Origin: Elymus sibiricus
Lineage: Eukaryota > Streptophyta > Magnoliopsida > Poales > Poaceae
DNA length: 64,000 bases
Reading direction: 5' to 3'
Assembly: GCA_039707655.1 (NCBI GenBank)
Contig: CM077671.1
Location: 304,420,509 to 304,484,508 of the forward strand
A program made the position numbers and the translations under genes. Position 1 is the first letter of the stretch. Each line of letters starts with the position of its first letter. Under the pieces are notes generated by a model. That model made no database searches, had not been told where the DNA came from, and was given only the letters and a program-made list of their open reading frames with translations. Below are positions 46,741 through 58,239 of the stretch, one piece after another.

Positions 46741-46932
46741 GTATCAGCAACTTACTATCAAGCACCTTCTAACAAATTATTATTCACTTGTTCTACTTTC
46801 TATTATATTTTGCGTGCTATAAAAATCAAAATAACAAAAATATTTATCTTTGCTAGTTTGCTAGTTTAGTTGTTTACTTGCTTTACTTGTTAGTTTGCTT
46901 GCTTCGCTTGTTACTTTGCTTGCTTGATCACC

Positions 46933-47806
46933 ATGTCTCAAGATAATACCAAGTTGTGTGACTTCTCAAATACAAATAACAATGATTTTTTAGTACACCT
47001 ATACCACCCGCCACTAGTGCGGAGTCCTATGATATTGATGCTGCATTGCTAAATCTTGTGATGAAAGAACAATTTTTCGAAAGTCCTAATGAGGATCCAG
47101 CTACGCATCTAAATTCCTTTGTTGTATTATTGGATATACAAAATAAAAAGGATATGGATAATGATGTGGTTAAATTAAAATTATTTCCGTTTTCACTAGG
47201 AGATAAAGCTAAGACTTGGTTTTCATCTTTACCACGTAATAGTATTGGAACATGGGATAAATGTAAAGATGCTTTTATTACCAGGTATTTTCCTACTGCT
47301 AAGATCATCTCCCTTAGGAAACAAATTATGAATTTCAAGCAGCATGACCAATAACATGTTGCACAAGCTTGGGAGATGATGAAAATGATGATTAAAAACT
47401 GCCCAACTCATGGCCAAAACTTGTGGATGATTATAGAAAATTTCTACGTTGGACTAAACTTTGTGTCTAGAAATCTTCTAGATTCTGCTGCAGGTGGTAC
47501 CTTCATGGAGGTTACATTAGGAGAGGCCACCAAACTTCTGGACAACATCATGACAAACTATTCTCAATGGCATACCGAAAGAGCTCCAACTGGTAAGAAG
47601 GTGAATTCTTTAGAAGAAATCGCTACTTTGAGTGAGAAAGTGGTTGCTCTTATGAATATGGTTGCTAGTAAACATGCTCATGTTGATCCCAATGATATGC
47701 CTTTTTCTACCTTGATTGAACCAAATGATAATGCTATTGACGTGAACTTTATCTCATGAAACAATTTCAAGAACAATGCCTATAGAGGAAATTTCATTGC
47801 TAGACC
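46933..47806 (+). pseudogene. Gag of element D, 5' part, broken
   Basis: The start is likely the ATG at 46933 (MSQDNTKLCDF). A frame change at a T-run near 46988 and a stop at 47352 break it. The Athila gag core is clear: FFESPNEDPATHLNSFV, then KLKLFPFSLGDKAKTWF and DAFITRYFPTAK, continuing at 47376 with a region ending near VNFIS. Gag is then cut by element G at 47807, and the right-hand part resumes at 57471. The family resemblance is to the gag of the Sabrina-like element, but the sequence is distinct. Confidence 0.75.
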
Positions 47807-48397
47807 TTTCGTGGGAACAAGCCTGACAGTAGATGGTAGGGGTACGAATGGAGAGGGCAGAGTCCTAGCTACGGCGAGGATGTACACACAGATGTATGAG
47901 TTCAGGCCTCACTCGGAAGTGATAACAACCCTACGTCTCAGTGCTCTGGAGAGCTCTCTACTTTGTCGAGTGAAATATGTGTGTTGTGTTTACAAAAGGT
48001 TGCGAACCTTTCTACCAGCGGGGAGGGGTGGCTTATATAGAGTGCGCTGTCCCTCATAACGTCTGGCATTAAGGGGTTTAATTGTAGGTAATAAAGGGGG
48101 AACGTTACTGGTAACGTATACAGTAAATGCTAGTTAAGGCGAGCGTAACGCCGGACCGTTGGCATCCTTGAGGAGTCTCCTGGTCTTCTGGTGTCGAGTG
48201 ATTGGTGACCTCTCCGAGTGAGAGCTGACTGCCGAGTGTAGGGGGGGTCTTCCGAGTGAACATCCGTCGAGTGACTTATATGCCTTGGCTAGTTCAGTCG
48301 GAATCTTCTTGTCGTCTTATTGGTCTTCAATGAGGTGTCTTTAGGTGGGGCATGTAGGACAGGCCTATTACTCTACCCTAGGTACGTATCCTCGTCA
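47807..48397 (-). repeat. 3' LTR of element G
   Basis: Plus-strand ends TTTCGTGGGAACAAGC (first bases mutated from TGTCG) and GTATCCTCGTCA. It differs from the other copy at only a handful of positions by eye, pointing to recent insertion. Confidence 0.88.
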
Positions 48398-48409
48398 TTA
48401 GCCCCCGAA
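48398..48409 (-). promoter_or_regulatory. Polypurine tract of element G
   Basis: In minus sense TTCGGGGGCTAA abuts the 3' LTR. Confidence 0.7.
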
Positions 48410-48539
48410 TGGATCAGGGTTCGAGTGGAGAAGGGGCAGTGCAGGTTCCGCCGAACTCATCGTACCGAATAAGCTTCGGGATTTTGCTGATGCCTGTGTC
48501 GACTGGACCTTCTAGCATCTGCCTTGATCTATTCAGCCC

Positions 48540-50740
48540 ATCAGTTCTTCCGAGTGACGATGGAGCGTCCGACTGATTGGCGATGCGCGGAGCTGCCGAG
48601 TGAAAGCGACGCGTTCCGTAGAGTGAAGGCGCGCGGAGCTGCCGAGTGACGATGGAGCGTCCGACTGATTGGCGATGCGCGGAGGTGCCGAGTGAAAGCG
48701 ACGCGTCCCGTAGAGTGAAGGCGCGCGGAGCTGCCGAGTGACGATGGAGCATCCGACTGAATGGCGATGCGCGGAGCCGCCCAGCAAAGGCGACGCGTCC
48801 CGCAAAGTGAAGTTGTGCGGAGCTGCCGAGGGACGATGGAGCGTCCGACTGAATGGCGACGCGCGGAGCCGCCGAGTGGTGACGACGCGCCCAGTAGAGC
48901 GGCGATGCGTGGAGCCGCCGAGTGACGAAGGAGCGTCCCGTTGAGTGGCGGCGCGCGAAGCCGCTGAGTGACGATGAAGCGTCCCGCGGAGCCGCCGAGT
49001 GACGATTACGCGTCCCGTAGAGTGGCGATGCGCGGAACTGCTGAGTGACGAAGGAGCGTCTGGCCGAGTGGCGATGCGCGGAGCTGCCGAGTGAAAGCGA
49101 CGCGTCTCGTAGAGTGAAGGCGCGCGGAGCTGCCGAGTGAAGGCGACGCGTCCCGCAAAGTGAAGTTGCGCGGAGCTGCTGAGGGACGATGGAGCGTCCG
49201 ACTGAATGGCGATGCGCGGAGCCGCCGAGTGGTGACGACGCGCCCAGTAGAGCGGCGATGCGCGGAGCCGCCGAGTGACGAAGGAGCGTCCCGTTGAGTG
49301 GCGACGCGCGAAGCCGCTGAGTGACGATGAAGCGTCCCGCGGAGCCGCCGAGTGACGATGACGCGTCCCGTAGAGTGGCGATGCGCGGAACTGCTGAGTG
49401 ACGAAGGAGCGTCCGGCCGAGTGGCGATGCGCGGAGCTGCCGAGTGAAAGCGACGCGTCCTGTAGAGTGAAGGTGCGCGGAGCTGCCGAGTGACGATGGA
49501 GCGTCCGACTGAATGGCGATGCGCGGAGCCGCCGAGCGAAGGCGACGCGTCCCGCAAAGGGAAGTTGCGCGGAGCTGCCAAGGGACGATGGAGCGTCCGA
49601 CTGAATGGCGATGCGCGGAGCCGCCGAGTGGTGACGACGCGCCGAGTAGAGCGGCGATGCGCGGAGCCACCGAGTGACGAAGGAGCGTCCCGTTGAGTGG
49701 CGACGCGCGAAGCCGCTTAGTGACGATGAAGCGTCCCGCGGAGCCGCCGAGTGACGATGACGCGTCCCGTAGAGTGGCGATGCGCGGAACTGCTGAGTGA
49801 CGAAGGAGCGTCCGGCCGAGTGGCGATGCGCGGAGCTGCCGAGTGAAAGCGACGCGTCCCGTAGAGTGAAGGTGCGCGGAGCTGCCGAGTGACGATGGAG
49901 CGTCCGACTGAATGGCGATGCGCGGAGCCGCCGAGCGAAGGCGACGCGTCCCGCAAAGGGAAGTTGCGCGGAGCTGCCGAGGGACGATGGAGCGTCCGAC
50001 TGAATGGCGATGCGCGGAGCCGCCGAGTGGTGACGACGCGCCCAGTAGAGCGGCGATGCGCGGAGCCGCCGAGTGACGAAGGAGCGTCCCGTTGAGTGGC
50101 GACGCGCGATGCCGCAGAGTGACGATGGAGCGTCCGACTGAATGGCGATGCGCGGAGCCGCCGAGCGAAGGCGACGCGTCCCGCAAAGTGAAGTTGCGCG
50201 GAGCTGCCGAGGGACGGTGGAGCGTCCGACTGAATGGCGATGCGCGGAGCCGCCGAGTGGTGACGACGCGCCCAGTAGAGCGGCGATGCGCGGAGCCGCC
50301 GAGTGACGAAGGAGCGTCCCGTTGAGTGGCGACGCGCGAAGCCGCTGAGTGACGATGAAGCGTCCCGCGGAGCCGCCGAGTGACGATGACGCGTCCCGTA
50401 GAGTGGCGATGCGCGGAACTGCTGAGTGACGAAGGAGCGTCTGGCCGAGTGGCGATGCGCGGAGCTGCCGAGTGAAAGCGACGCGTCCCGTAGAGTGAAG
50501 GCGCGCCGAGCGGCCAAGTGTCGAAGACGTGTCTCGCCGAGTGGCGATGCGCGGAGCTGCCGAATGACGAAGACGTGTCGCGCTGAATGACGATGTGCGG
50601 AGCCGCCGAGTGATGATGGAGCGTCCGGCTGAGTGGCGATGCGCAGAGCCGCCGAGTGATGACGACGTGTCTCGCCGAGTGTTGATGCGCGGAGCCGCCG
50701 AGCGCTGATGGAGCTTCCGTTGAGTGGCGATGCACAGAGT
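48540..50740. repeat. 92-bp tandem array, first block, in element G
   Basis: Copies of CGTCCGACTGA occur at 92-bp steps (48571, 48663, 48755). Each 92-bp unit is itself two diverged 45-48-bp halves around GCGATGCGCGGAGC and GCCGAGTGA. Larger blocks of about 400 bp repeat on top (for example 49490 and 49889). The sequence is CpG-dense. It leaves very long frames open on the minus strand (48414-50888 and 48533-50866), but they are by-products of a repeat unit without stops. Confidence 0.85.
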
Positions 50741-50964
50741 CATCGGCAAGGGTCTTAGATTTGTTTTGATTGTAGGTCCAGTGGGGGCACGCTGAGTGCA
50801 CCCACTGGGTGTAGTCCCCGAGACCGCCGTCGAGTGCTTGCGTCGGCGGGGGTCTGATAGAGACAAATGTTTGCATGTTTGCCTTCAATCCTTCACTGGG
50901 CTATGTTTGTTTGGTTTCTGAGTGAGATGAATGCTTATTACTCTCGAAGAGTTTTCAACTTAGA

Positions 50965-51900
50965 CGAAGACTGGTCCGCGGCTAAGTCCCCGAGCGTGGA
51001 TGATGTCTTTACTCGGAGTGGTTTTTAACTCGGGCGAAGCGGATTCGCGGCCAAGCCCCCGAGTGGAGGGACGCTCGTCACTCGGAGGAGGTTTTTACTT
51101 GGGCGAAGCGGATTCGCGGCCAAGCCCCCGAGTGGAGGGACGCTCGTCACTCGGAGGAGGTTTTTTACTTGGGCGAAGCGGATTCGCGGCCAAGCCCCCG
51201 AGTGGAGGGACGCTCGTCACTCGGAGGAGGTTTTTTACTTGGGCGAAGCGGATTCACGGCCAAGCCCCCGAGTGGAGGGACGCTCGTCACTCGGAGGAGG
51301 TTTTTTACATGGGCAAAGCGGATTCGCGGCCAAGCCCCCGAGTGGAGGGACGCTCGTCACTCGGAGGAGGTTTTTTACTTGGGCGAAGCGGATTCGCGGC
51401 CAAGCCCCCGAGTGGAGGGACGCTCGTCACTCGGAGGAGTTTTTGTACTTGGGCGAAGCGGATTTGCGGCCAAGCCCCCGAGTGGAGGGACGCTCGTCAC
51501 TCGGAGGAGGTTTTTTACTTGGGCGAAGCGGATTCGCGGCCAAGCCCCCGAGTGGAGGGACGCTCGTCACTCGGAGGAGTTTTTTTACTTGGGCGAAGCG
51601 GATTCGCGGCCAAGCCCCCGAGTGGAGGGACGCTCGTCACTCGGAGGAGGTTTTTTACTTGGGCGAAGCGGATTCGCGGCCAAGCCCCCGAGTGGAGGGA
51701 CGCTCGTCACTCGGAGGAGGTTTTTTACTTGGGCGAAGCGGATTCGCGGCCAAGCCCCCGAGTGGAGGGACGCTCGTCACTCGGAGGAGGTTTTTTACTT
51801 GGGCGAAGCGGATTCGCGGCCAAGCCCCTGAGTGGAGGGACGCTCGTCACTCGGAGGAGTTTTTGACTTAGGCGACGCGGAGTCGCAGCTAAGCCCTTCG
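50965..51900. repeat. 70-bp tandem array, about 12 near-identical copies, in element G
   Basis: GATTCGCGGCCAAGCCCCCG recurs at 51042, 51111, 51181 and then every 70 bp to 51811, with diverged edge copies near 50972 and 51874. Copies differ by very few bases, mostly in the T-run (T5-T7). Every unit contains AAGCCCCCGAGTG, which in minus sense is CACTCGGGGGCTT, very like the element's own polypurine tract. Confidence 0.92.
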
Positions 51901-52134
51901 AGTGTGGATTGTCGTGTCTCCACTCGGAATGGATCTTCGTGGGCTTGGCACGGTAAATAACTGTAATCTTGAGCTGAATCAATCTGATGGATCTTCTTGC
52001 GCTTGGCACCGTAAATAAGTTCAGCCTGGAACTGGATAAAGCTGGTGAATCTTCGTGCACTCGGCACGGTAAATAACTTCGGTCTTGAAACTGCCGACTG
52101 GAGAGAAATGTTGGACACTGCGAGGAAAAACTTG

Positions 52135-52860
52135 GTGTCACTCGTGTGTCTCCCGGAGGAGATAGACTTGTGGTCCGAGGTGGACGTGCCATGAAAACCC
52201 GAGTGCCAAGGCTAGCGCGTGGACTGAGTCTCCGGAGAGAGGCCACTCATTATCCCGGGGGAACACCAGCACAGGCCATCTCCAAGTCCAAGTGTATCCG
52301 TAGAGGAGCGCCGGACTCACCCTTTTGCATGAAAGGGGTATTTGTCCGAGTGGACGTGCTTCCCGACTGATCGGCGAATGTTGACTCCGAGGAAAAACTT
52401 GGTGGCACTCGTATGTCTCCCGGAGGAGATAGACTAGTGGTCCGAGGTGGACGTGCCATGAAAACCCGAGTGGCAAGGCTAGCGCGTGGACTGACTCTCC
52501 GGAGAGAGGCCACTCATTATCCCGGGGGAACACCAGCACAGGCCATCTCCAAGTCCAAGTGTATCCGTAGAGGAGCGCCGGACTCACCCTTTTGCATCAA
52601 AAGGTATTTGTCCGAGTGGACGTGCTTCCCGACTGATCGGGGAATGTTGACTCCGAGGAAAAACTTGGTGGCACTCGTATGTCTCCCGGAGGAGATAGAC
52701 TAGTGGTCCAAGGTGGACGTGCCATGAAAACCCGAGTGGCAAGGCTAGCGCGTGGACTGACTCTCCGGAGAGAGGCCACTCATTATCCCGGGGGAACACC
52801 AGCACAGGCCATCTCCAAATCCAAGTGTATCCTTAGAGGAGCGTCATTTTCACCCTTTTG
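52135..52860. repeat. About 266-bp tandem repeat, 2.7 copies, in element G
   Basis: Units start near 52141, 52408 and 52674, each beginning CTCGTGTGTCTCCCGGAGG or CTCGTATG. The third copy is cut short near 52860. Copies 2 and 3 are closer to each other than to copy 1. Confidence 0.88.
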
Positions 52861-53329
52861 CAGTCCTGAAGATGACTCCAGGTAATGATTTGGGCGGCTG
52901 AGTCGAGCTTGTCGTCGAAGAGGAGTCTACCAAATGACGGCGCACAGAGCAGCCGAGTCGAGTAATCTTGTAACCTGTGTATGAAAAATAGCACAGGCCA
53001 ATATAAAAATCTCTCGGAGTAATTTGAATTTGCTGAAATGATTTGCATAAATAACACCCATATACACCCACTGGGTGCGCCAGGTGTTTGCTGGTCCAGA
53101 ACCAGCAAAAGTATAAAAGAATGAAGGATCTGATTGAGCTTGCTTGAGTACAGACCCAAATGAAGCGGAAGTGTAGTGTTCCGACATGAAAATAAGCAAC
53201 CGAGCGCAGAGGTACACTCGGTGGCGCGGCCTCCGAGCGAACGTCATGTGCGACTTACTTAACACTCGGTAATGCAAAAATAACTATTTAGTTGATTGCA
53301 GTGCGTGAAGAATGACTTAGCTGTCTGAC
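52861..53329. other. Unique spacer between arrays in element G
   Basis: About 470 bp of mostly non-repetitive sequence, less CpG-rich than the arrays. I see no gene or motif apart from a CACCCACTGGGTGCGCC block at 53067-53083 that is close to CACCCACTGGGTGTAG at 50800. Confidence 0.6.
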
Positions 53330-55170
53330 GGCGCAGGAGCGGCCGAGTGAGGAAGGAGCGTCCTGTCGAATGATGGCGCGCGAAGCGATCGAGAGACGAA
53401 GGAGCGTCCGGTTGAGCGATGGTGCGTCCGACTGAATGGCGATGCGCGGAGCTGCCGAGTGAAGGCGACGCGTCCCGCAGAATGAAGGCGCGCGGAGCTG
53501 CCGAGGGACGATGGAGCGTCCGACTGAATGGCGATGCGCGGAGCTGCCGAGTGAAGGCGACGCGTCCCGTAGAGTGAAGGCGCGCGGACCTGCCGAGTGA
53601 CGATGAAGCGTCCGACTGAATGGCGATGCGCGGAGCTGCCGAATGAAGGCGACGCGTCCCGCAGAATGAAGGCGCGCGGAGCTGCCGAGGGACGATGGAG
53701 CGTCCGACTGAATGGCAATGCGCGGAGCTGCCGAGTGAAGGCGACGCGTCCCGTAGAGTGAAGGCGCGCGGTCCTGCCGAGGGACGATGGAGCGTCCGAC
53801 TGAATGGCGATGCGCGGAGCTGCCGAGTGAAGGCGACGCATCCCGTAGAGTGAAGGCGCGCGGACCTGCCGAGGGACGATGGAGCGTCCGACTGAAAGGC
53901 GACGCGTCCCGTAGAGTGAAGGCGACGCGTCCCGTAGAGTGAAGGCGACGCGTCCCATAGAGTGAAGGCGCGCGGAGCTGCCGAGGGACGATGGAACGTC
54001 CTACTGAATGGCGATGCGCGGAGCTGCCGAGTGAAGGCGACGCGTCCCGCAGAATGAAGGCGCGCGGAGCTGCCGAGGGACGATGGAGCGTCCGACTGAA
54101 TGGCGATGCGCGGAGCTGCCGAGTGAAGGCGACGCGTCCCGTAGAGTGAAGGCGCGCGGACCTGCCGAGGGACGATGGAGCATCCGACTGAAAGGCGACG
54201 CGTCCCGTAGAGTGAAGGTGACGCGTCCCGTAGAGTGAAGGCGACGCGTCCCATAGAGTGAAGGCGCGCGGAGCTGCCGAGGGACGATGGAACGTCCTAC
54301 TGAATGGCGATGCGCGGAGCTACCGAGTGAAGGCGACGCGTCCCGCAGAATGAAGGCGCGCGGAGCTGCCGAGGGACGATGGAGCGTCCGACTGAATGGC
54401 GATGCGCGGAGCTGCCGAGTGAAGGCGACGCGTCCCGTAGAGTGAAGGCGCGCGGACCTGCCGAGGGACGATGGAGCGTCCGACTGAATGGCGATGCGCG
54501 GAGCTGCCGAGTGAAGGCGACGCGTCCCGTAGAGTGAAGGCGCGCGGACCTGCCGAGGGACGATGGAGCGTCCGACTGAAAGGCGACGCGTCCCGTAGAG
54601 TGAAGGCGACGCGTCCCGTAGACTGAAGGCGCGCGGACGTGCCGAGTGACGATGAAGCGTCCGACTGAAAGGCGACGCGTCCCGTAGAGTGAAGGCGACG
54701 CGTCCCGTAGAGTGAAGGCGACGCGTCCCATAGAGTGAAGGCGCGCGGAGCTGCCGAGGGACGATGGAACGTCCTACTGAATGGCGATGCGCGGAGCTGC
54801 CGAGTGAAGGCGACGCGTCCCGCAGAATGAAGGCGCGCGGAGCTGCCGAGGGACGATGGAGCGTCCGACTGAATGGCGATGCGCGGAGCTGCCGAGTGAA
54901 GGCGACGCGTCCCGTAGAGTGATGGCGCGCGGACCTGCCGAGGGACGATGGAGCGTCCGACTGAATGGCGATGCGCGGAGCTGCCGAGTGAAGGCGACGC
55001 GTCCCGTAGAGTGAAGGCGCGCGGACCTGCCGAGGGACGATGGAGCGTCCGACTGAAAGGCGACGCGTCCCGTAGAGTGAAGGCGACGCGTCCCGTAGAG
55101 TGAAGGCGCACGGACCTGCCGAGTGACGATGAAGCGTCCGACTGAATGGCGATGCGCGGAGCTGCTGAGG
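53330..55170. repeat. 92-bp tandem array, second block, in element G
   Basis: ACTGAATGG recurs at 53431, 53523, 53615, 53707 and 53799, exactly 92 bp apart, followed by higher-order copies of about 300-490 bp. It is the same unit as the array at 48540, but more homogeneous, with small internal repeats of GGCGACGCGTCCCGTAGAGT. Long open minus-strand frames are again by-products. Confidence 0.88.
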
Positions 55171-55279
55171 GAACCTGCACATTGCTTGTCCGTGTGCAGT
55201 ATTTATCCGAATGATTCTGGACGTTTAGTTGTCCGTATGTAAAATGTATGTGGATGAAATATGAAAAAATACTTAGCTT

Positions 55280-55610
55280 GTCGGGCAAGCCGATGAAGAC
55301 GTGTCCTCCGAATGGCGCCGCACGGGGCATCCGAGTGGTGAGGACGTGTCCTACTGACGGCGACGCGCAGGGCAGCCGAAGGATGAGGACGTGTCCAAGT
55401 GAGCAACGGCGCGCGGGGCGGCCGAGTGTTGAGGACGTGTCCGACCGATGGTGACGCGCGGGGCGGACGAGTGGTAAGGACATGTCCGATCGATGGCGAC
55501 GTGCGGGGCGTCACTCGGACGTAGACGCGTTCAACCGAGTGACGGCGCGCGGGACTGCCGTGTGATGACGATGCGTCCCACCGAGTGACGGCGCGCGGGG
55601 CTGTTGGGTG
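55280..55610. repeat. Diverged 45-50-bp tandem repeat in element G
   Basis: Units around GAGGACGTGTCC and GCGCGGGGC at about 50-bp spacing, roughly six or seven copies, clearly older than the neighbouring 92-bp array and probably of the same ultimate origin (each is a half-unit). Confidence 0.75.
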
Positions 55611-55619
55611 CCTGCATGT

Positions 55620-56854
55620 TAGTTATCTGGCGTATTTTGCATGACGTTCCTCACCATTAACCGATTAATTAGGCGGCCAATTAACCCGCGTTGAAGGCCA
55701 CCACGTCCTTCCTTCCATTTCCTGTGCTTAATGCATTTAGTACCTGCATGCACTTAATTGACGAGGAGGTGACCCACGCAGGTAATAATTGAGGAGTGTG
55801 CCCGCGTCTGAAACGTGAAACCTGTACGCGCATGCAAGGGGCATTAGTGCTAATTAAGGAAGAATGAACCGCATGGAAGTTTCCTTTTCCCACGGCCGTT
55901 TACTGCATGCAGTTTATTGCAGCGCTGCGGGGTTTCCCGGACTCGATCTTGAGGCCCCGGAAGGCACCGAACTCGCCGGGGACGGGACCATCGGCGGCAC
56001 CAGAGAACAGCTCGGAGAACGTGATGTGGACCCTGCCGAATGCCGACGCGACGGTCGTCGAAGGCGTGTTTAGGCGAGGAGCAGCACATCGACGGACACA
56101 ACGACGCCGGCGGGCACGATGGACCTGACCATGGCATTCCAGGTCGTGTGTGTAGGGTTCGATGATGGCAACGAGGCTGGAGACGACGACGAGCAAACGG
56201 CGTCGGTGCCGGTGCGTGAAAGTGCGGCCCCGGCGTCGTAGATGAAGTCGAGACGACGGGCTGATGGTGCCGACGTTCGCGCACGGGGGCGCGGCGATGG
56301 CGTCGCAGACGAGGCCTGAGACGACGACGTGCGGACAGCCGTCGCTTCATCGTCTGGGAGCAGAACCACCGATCAACCTACGGGAGGAAAAGATCAACCT
56401 ATCGTTAGACAATTTATTGTAAAAAGACTGGATCGAATGGATACTTCCCTGATCCTTTTGTTTGTATGAATGGCGCAATGGTCAAAACTCCAGCGGCCAA
56501 TTTCTCCGGCGATGGCCGTTGATCCGCTGAAGCTTGTCGTCGACCGGAGGGAACATCTGACGCCGTCGAGTGCACTCTGAAGAGAATCCGCCATGAAAAC
56601 TTCCTCTGCCAGATCGCAGCTTTCACGAGGATATGTACGGGGTCGACGGCTGTCGGAGAAGAACGCTGCACGAACTCGCGCTGAAGTGGATGGGGAGAGC
56701 CTCAACGTCGAGTGGGGCTTTTTGGAGCCATGCGGAGTCGTCGGCGTTGAAGACGAACGCATCGAGACGGATCTCCCGGCCCAGGGACAAATCGCCGCCG
56801 GAAAACATGGTGAAGATGAAAAACGCAACCTCGCCGGAAGTCGCTTAGACGCCT
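55620..56854 (-). other. GC-rich region between primer site and arrays of element G, gene-like but unrecognised
   Basis: In minus sense, several open frames look protein-like in short stretches: MFSGGDLSLGREIRLDAF at 56808 downward, and HITFSELFSGAADGPVPG within 56196-55900. No frame continues across the region and no gag motif is readable. It could be a degraded first ORF of a Tat-type element or a captured host gene fragment; I cannot tell which. Confidence 0.4.
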
Positions 56855-56874
56855 GCCCCACGGTGGGCGCCAAC
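56855..56874 (-). promoter_or_regulatory. Primer-binding site of element G
   Basis: In minus sense TTGGCGCCCACCGTGGGG starts next to the 5' LTR, in the style of Tat-lineage elements. Confidence 0.75.
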
Positions 56875-57465
56875 TGTCGTGGGAACAAGCCTGACAGTAG
56901 ATGGTAGGGGTACGAATGGAGAGGGCAGAGTCCTAGCTACGGCGAGGATGTACACACAGATGTATGAGTTCAGGCCTCACTCGGAAGTGATAACAACCCT
57001 ACGTCTCAGTGCTCTGGAGAGCTCTCTACTCTGTCGAGTGAAATATGTGTGTTGTGTTTACAAAAGGTTGCGAACCTTTCTACCAGCGGGGAGGGGTGGC
57101 TTATATAGAGTGCGCTGTCCCTCATAACGTCTGGCATTAAGGGGTTTAATTGTAGGTAATAAAGGGGGAACGTTACTGGTAACGTATACAGTAAATGCTA
57201 GTTAAGGCGAGCGTAACGCCGGACCGTTGGCATCCTTGAGGAGTCTCCTGGTCTTCTGGTGTCGAGTGATTGGTGACCTCTCTGAGTGAGAGCTGGCTGC
57301 CGAGTGTAGGGGGGGTCTTCCGAGTGAACATCCGTCGAGTGACTTATATGCCTTGGCTAGTTCAGTCGGAATCTTCTTGTCGTCTTATTGGTCTTCAATG
57401 AGGTGTCTTTAGGTGGGGCATGTAGGACAGGCCTATTACTCTACCCTAGGTACGTATCCTCGTCA
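56875..57465 (-). repeat. 5' LTR of element G
   Basis: TGTCGTGGGAACAAGC to GTATCCTCGTCA in plus orientation, 591 bp. In minus sense a TATA-like CTATATAAG lies near 57106. Confidence 0.88.
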
Positions 57466-57470
57466 AGACC

Positions 57471-57836
57471 GTACCCCGGTAATTCCTCTAATAATTATGG
57501 AAATTCTTATGGAAATTCTTCTACAAATAATAATAGGATACCCTCTGATCTTGAGAACACCATTAAAGAATTCATTAGTTTATACTATGGTAGAAGAAAA
57601 GTTGCATAAAGTTGATGATTTGGCTAGGAATATGGATAGAATTTCTCTTGATGAGGAAACTCTTAAAAATAAAACTTTTCCAAGCAAAGCATGATATTAA
57701 TCAAACTATTAAATCTATCCAAGTATCTATTAATGACAGCAAGGAGAGGACCGCGAGATTGAGAGTCAAACGAGAATTCTTAGAAAAAGCTCTACCACCC
57801 GGGATGGAACATTGCAGATATTAAAATGATTGGTAC
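57471..57836 (+). pseudogene. Gag of element D, 3' part, broken
   Basis: After G the sequence resumes with YPGNSSNNYGNSYGNSS, an Asn/Ser/Tyr-rich linker typical of the Athila gag C-terminal region, then a charged stretch (57605-57830) with at least one frame change. No zinc knuckle. Confidence 0.65.
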
Positions 57837-58239
57837 TTATACCATTGAATATTTGTTTACTAATCTGAAAATAGATGATAAAGGGACTGGAGATGAATCA
57901 ACTTTCGCTATAAGGTGTCCCATTTGTTAGGAGGGTGATGATTCTAATGATAAAATTGAAAAAGTGGGTTTGGAGAGGTCAAAACTTTAACTAGTGATGT
58001 GCCCACTATCTTGGATTACAAGGCTTTAATTATGAAAGTTGTTATTTAGTAGAATGCATTTCCTTGTTGCAATCCATTGTTAGCTCACCCAATGCTTATG
58101 AACAAAACAAGGCTTTTACTAAACATATAGTAGAAGCGATGATAAAAGCTTATGATGAGAAACTTGAACTATAAGTCTCTATACCTATAAAATTGCATGA
58201 TGAATGGGAATATACTATAAAAATAAAGCTAAAAGAATA
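57837..58239 (+). other. Gag-protease linker of element D, broken
   Basis: Stops in all frames. Relics read MIGTYTIEYLFTNLK near 57825-57880. It connects gag to the protease at 58240. Confidence 0.5.

Larger units (their letters stand above)
47807..57465 (-). mobile_element. Element G: Tat-type non-autonomous LTR element full of tandem repeats
   Basis: LTRs 47807-48397 and 56875-57465 (591 bp each) are nearly identical. Target duplications agacc at 47802-47806 and 57466-57470 match exactly. In minus sense a primer site TTGGCGCCCACCGTGGGG follows the 5' LTR (56875-57465), and TTCGGGGGCTAA precedes the 3' LTR, both typical of Tat-lineage elements. No RT, RNase H or integrase is present; about 7 kb of the 8.5-kb internal region is tandem or repeat-derived. 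Confidence 0.82.

Noticed and set aside
48414..50888. An 824-codon and a 777-codon open frame on the minus strand, rich in Ser, Arg and His
   Set aside because: They run through the 92-bp tandem array in two frames at once, have no domain, and are open because the GC-rich unit lacks stops in those frames. I treat them as by-products of the repeat.
50965..51900. Regular 70-bp repeats as a CRISPR array
   Set aside because: The units are contiguous without unique spacers, and the context is a plant retrotransposon.
53259..55483. Several overlapping minus-strand open frames of 210-390 codons
   Set aside because: Same reason: they are readings of the second 92-bp array in different frames.
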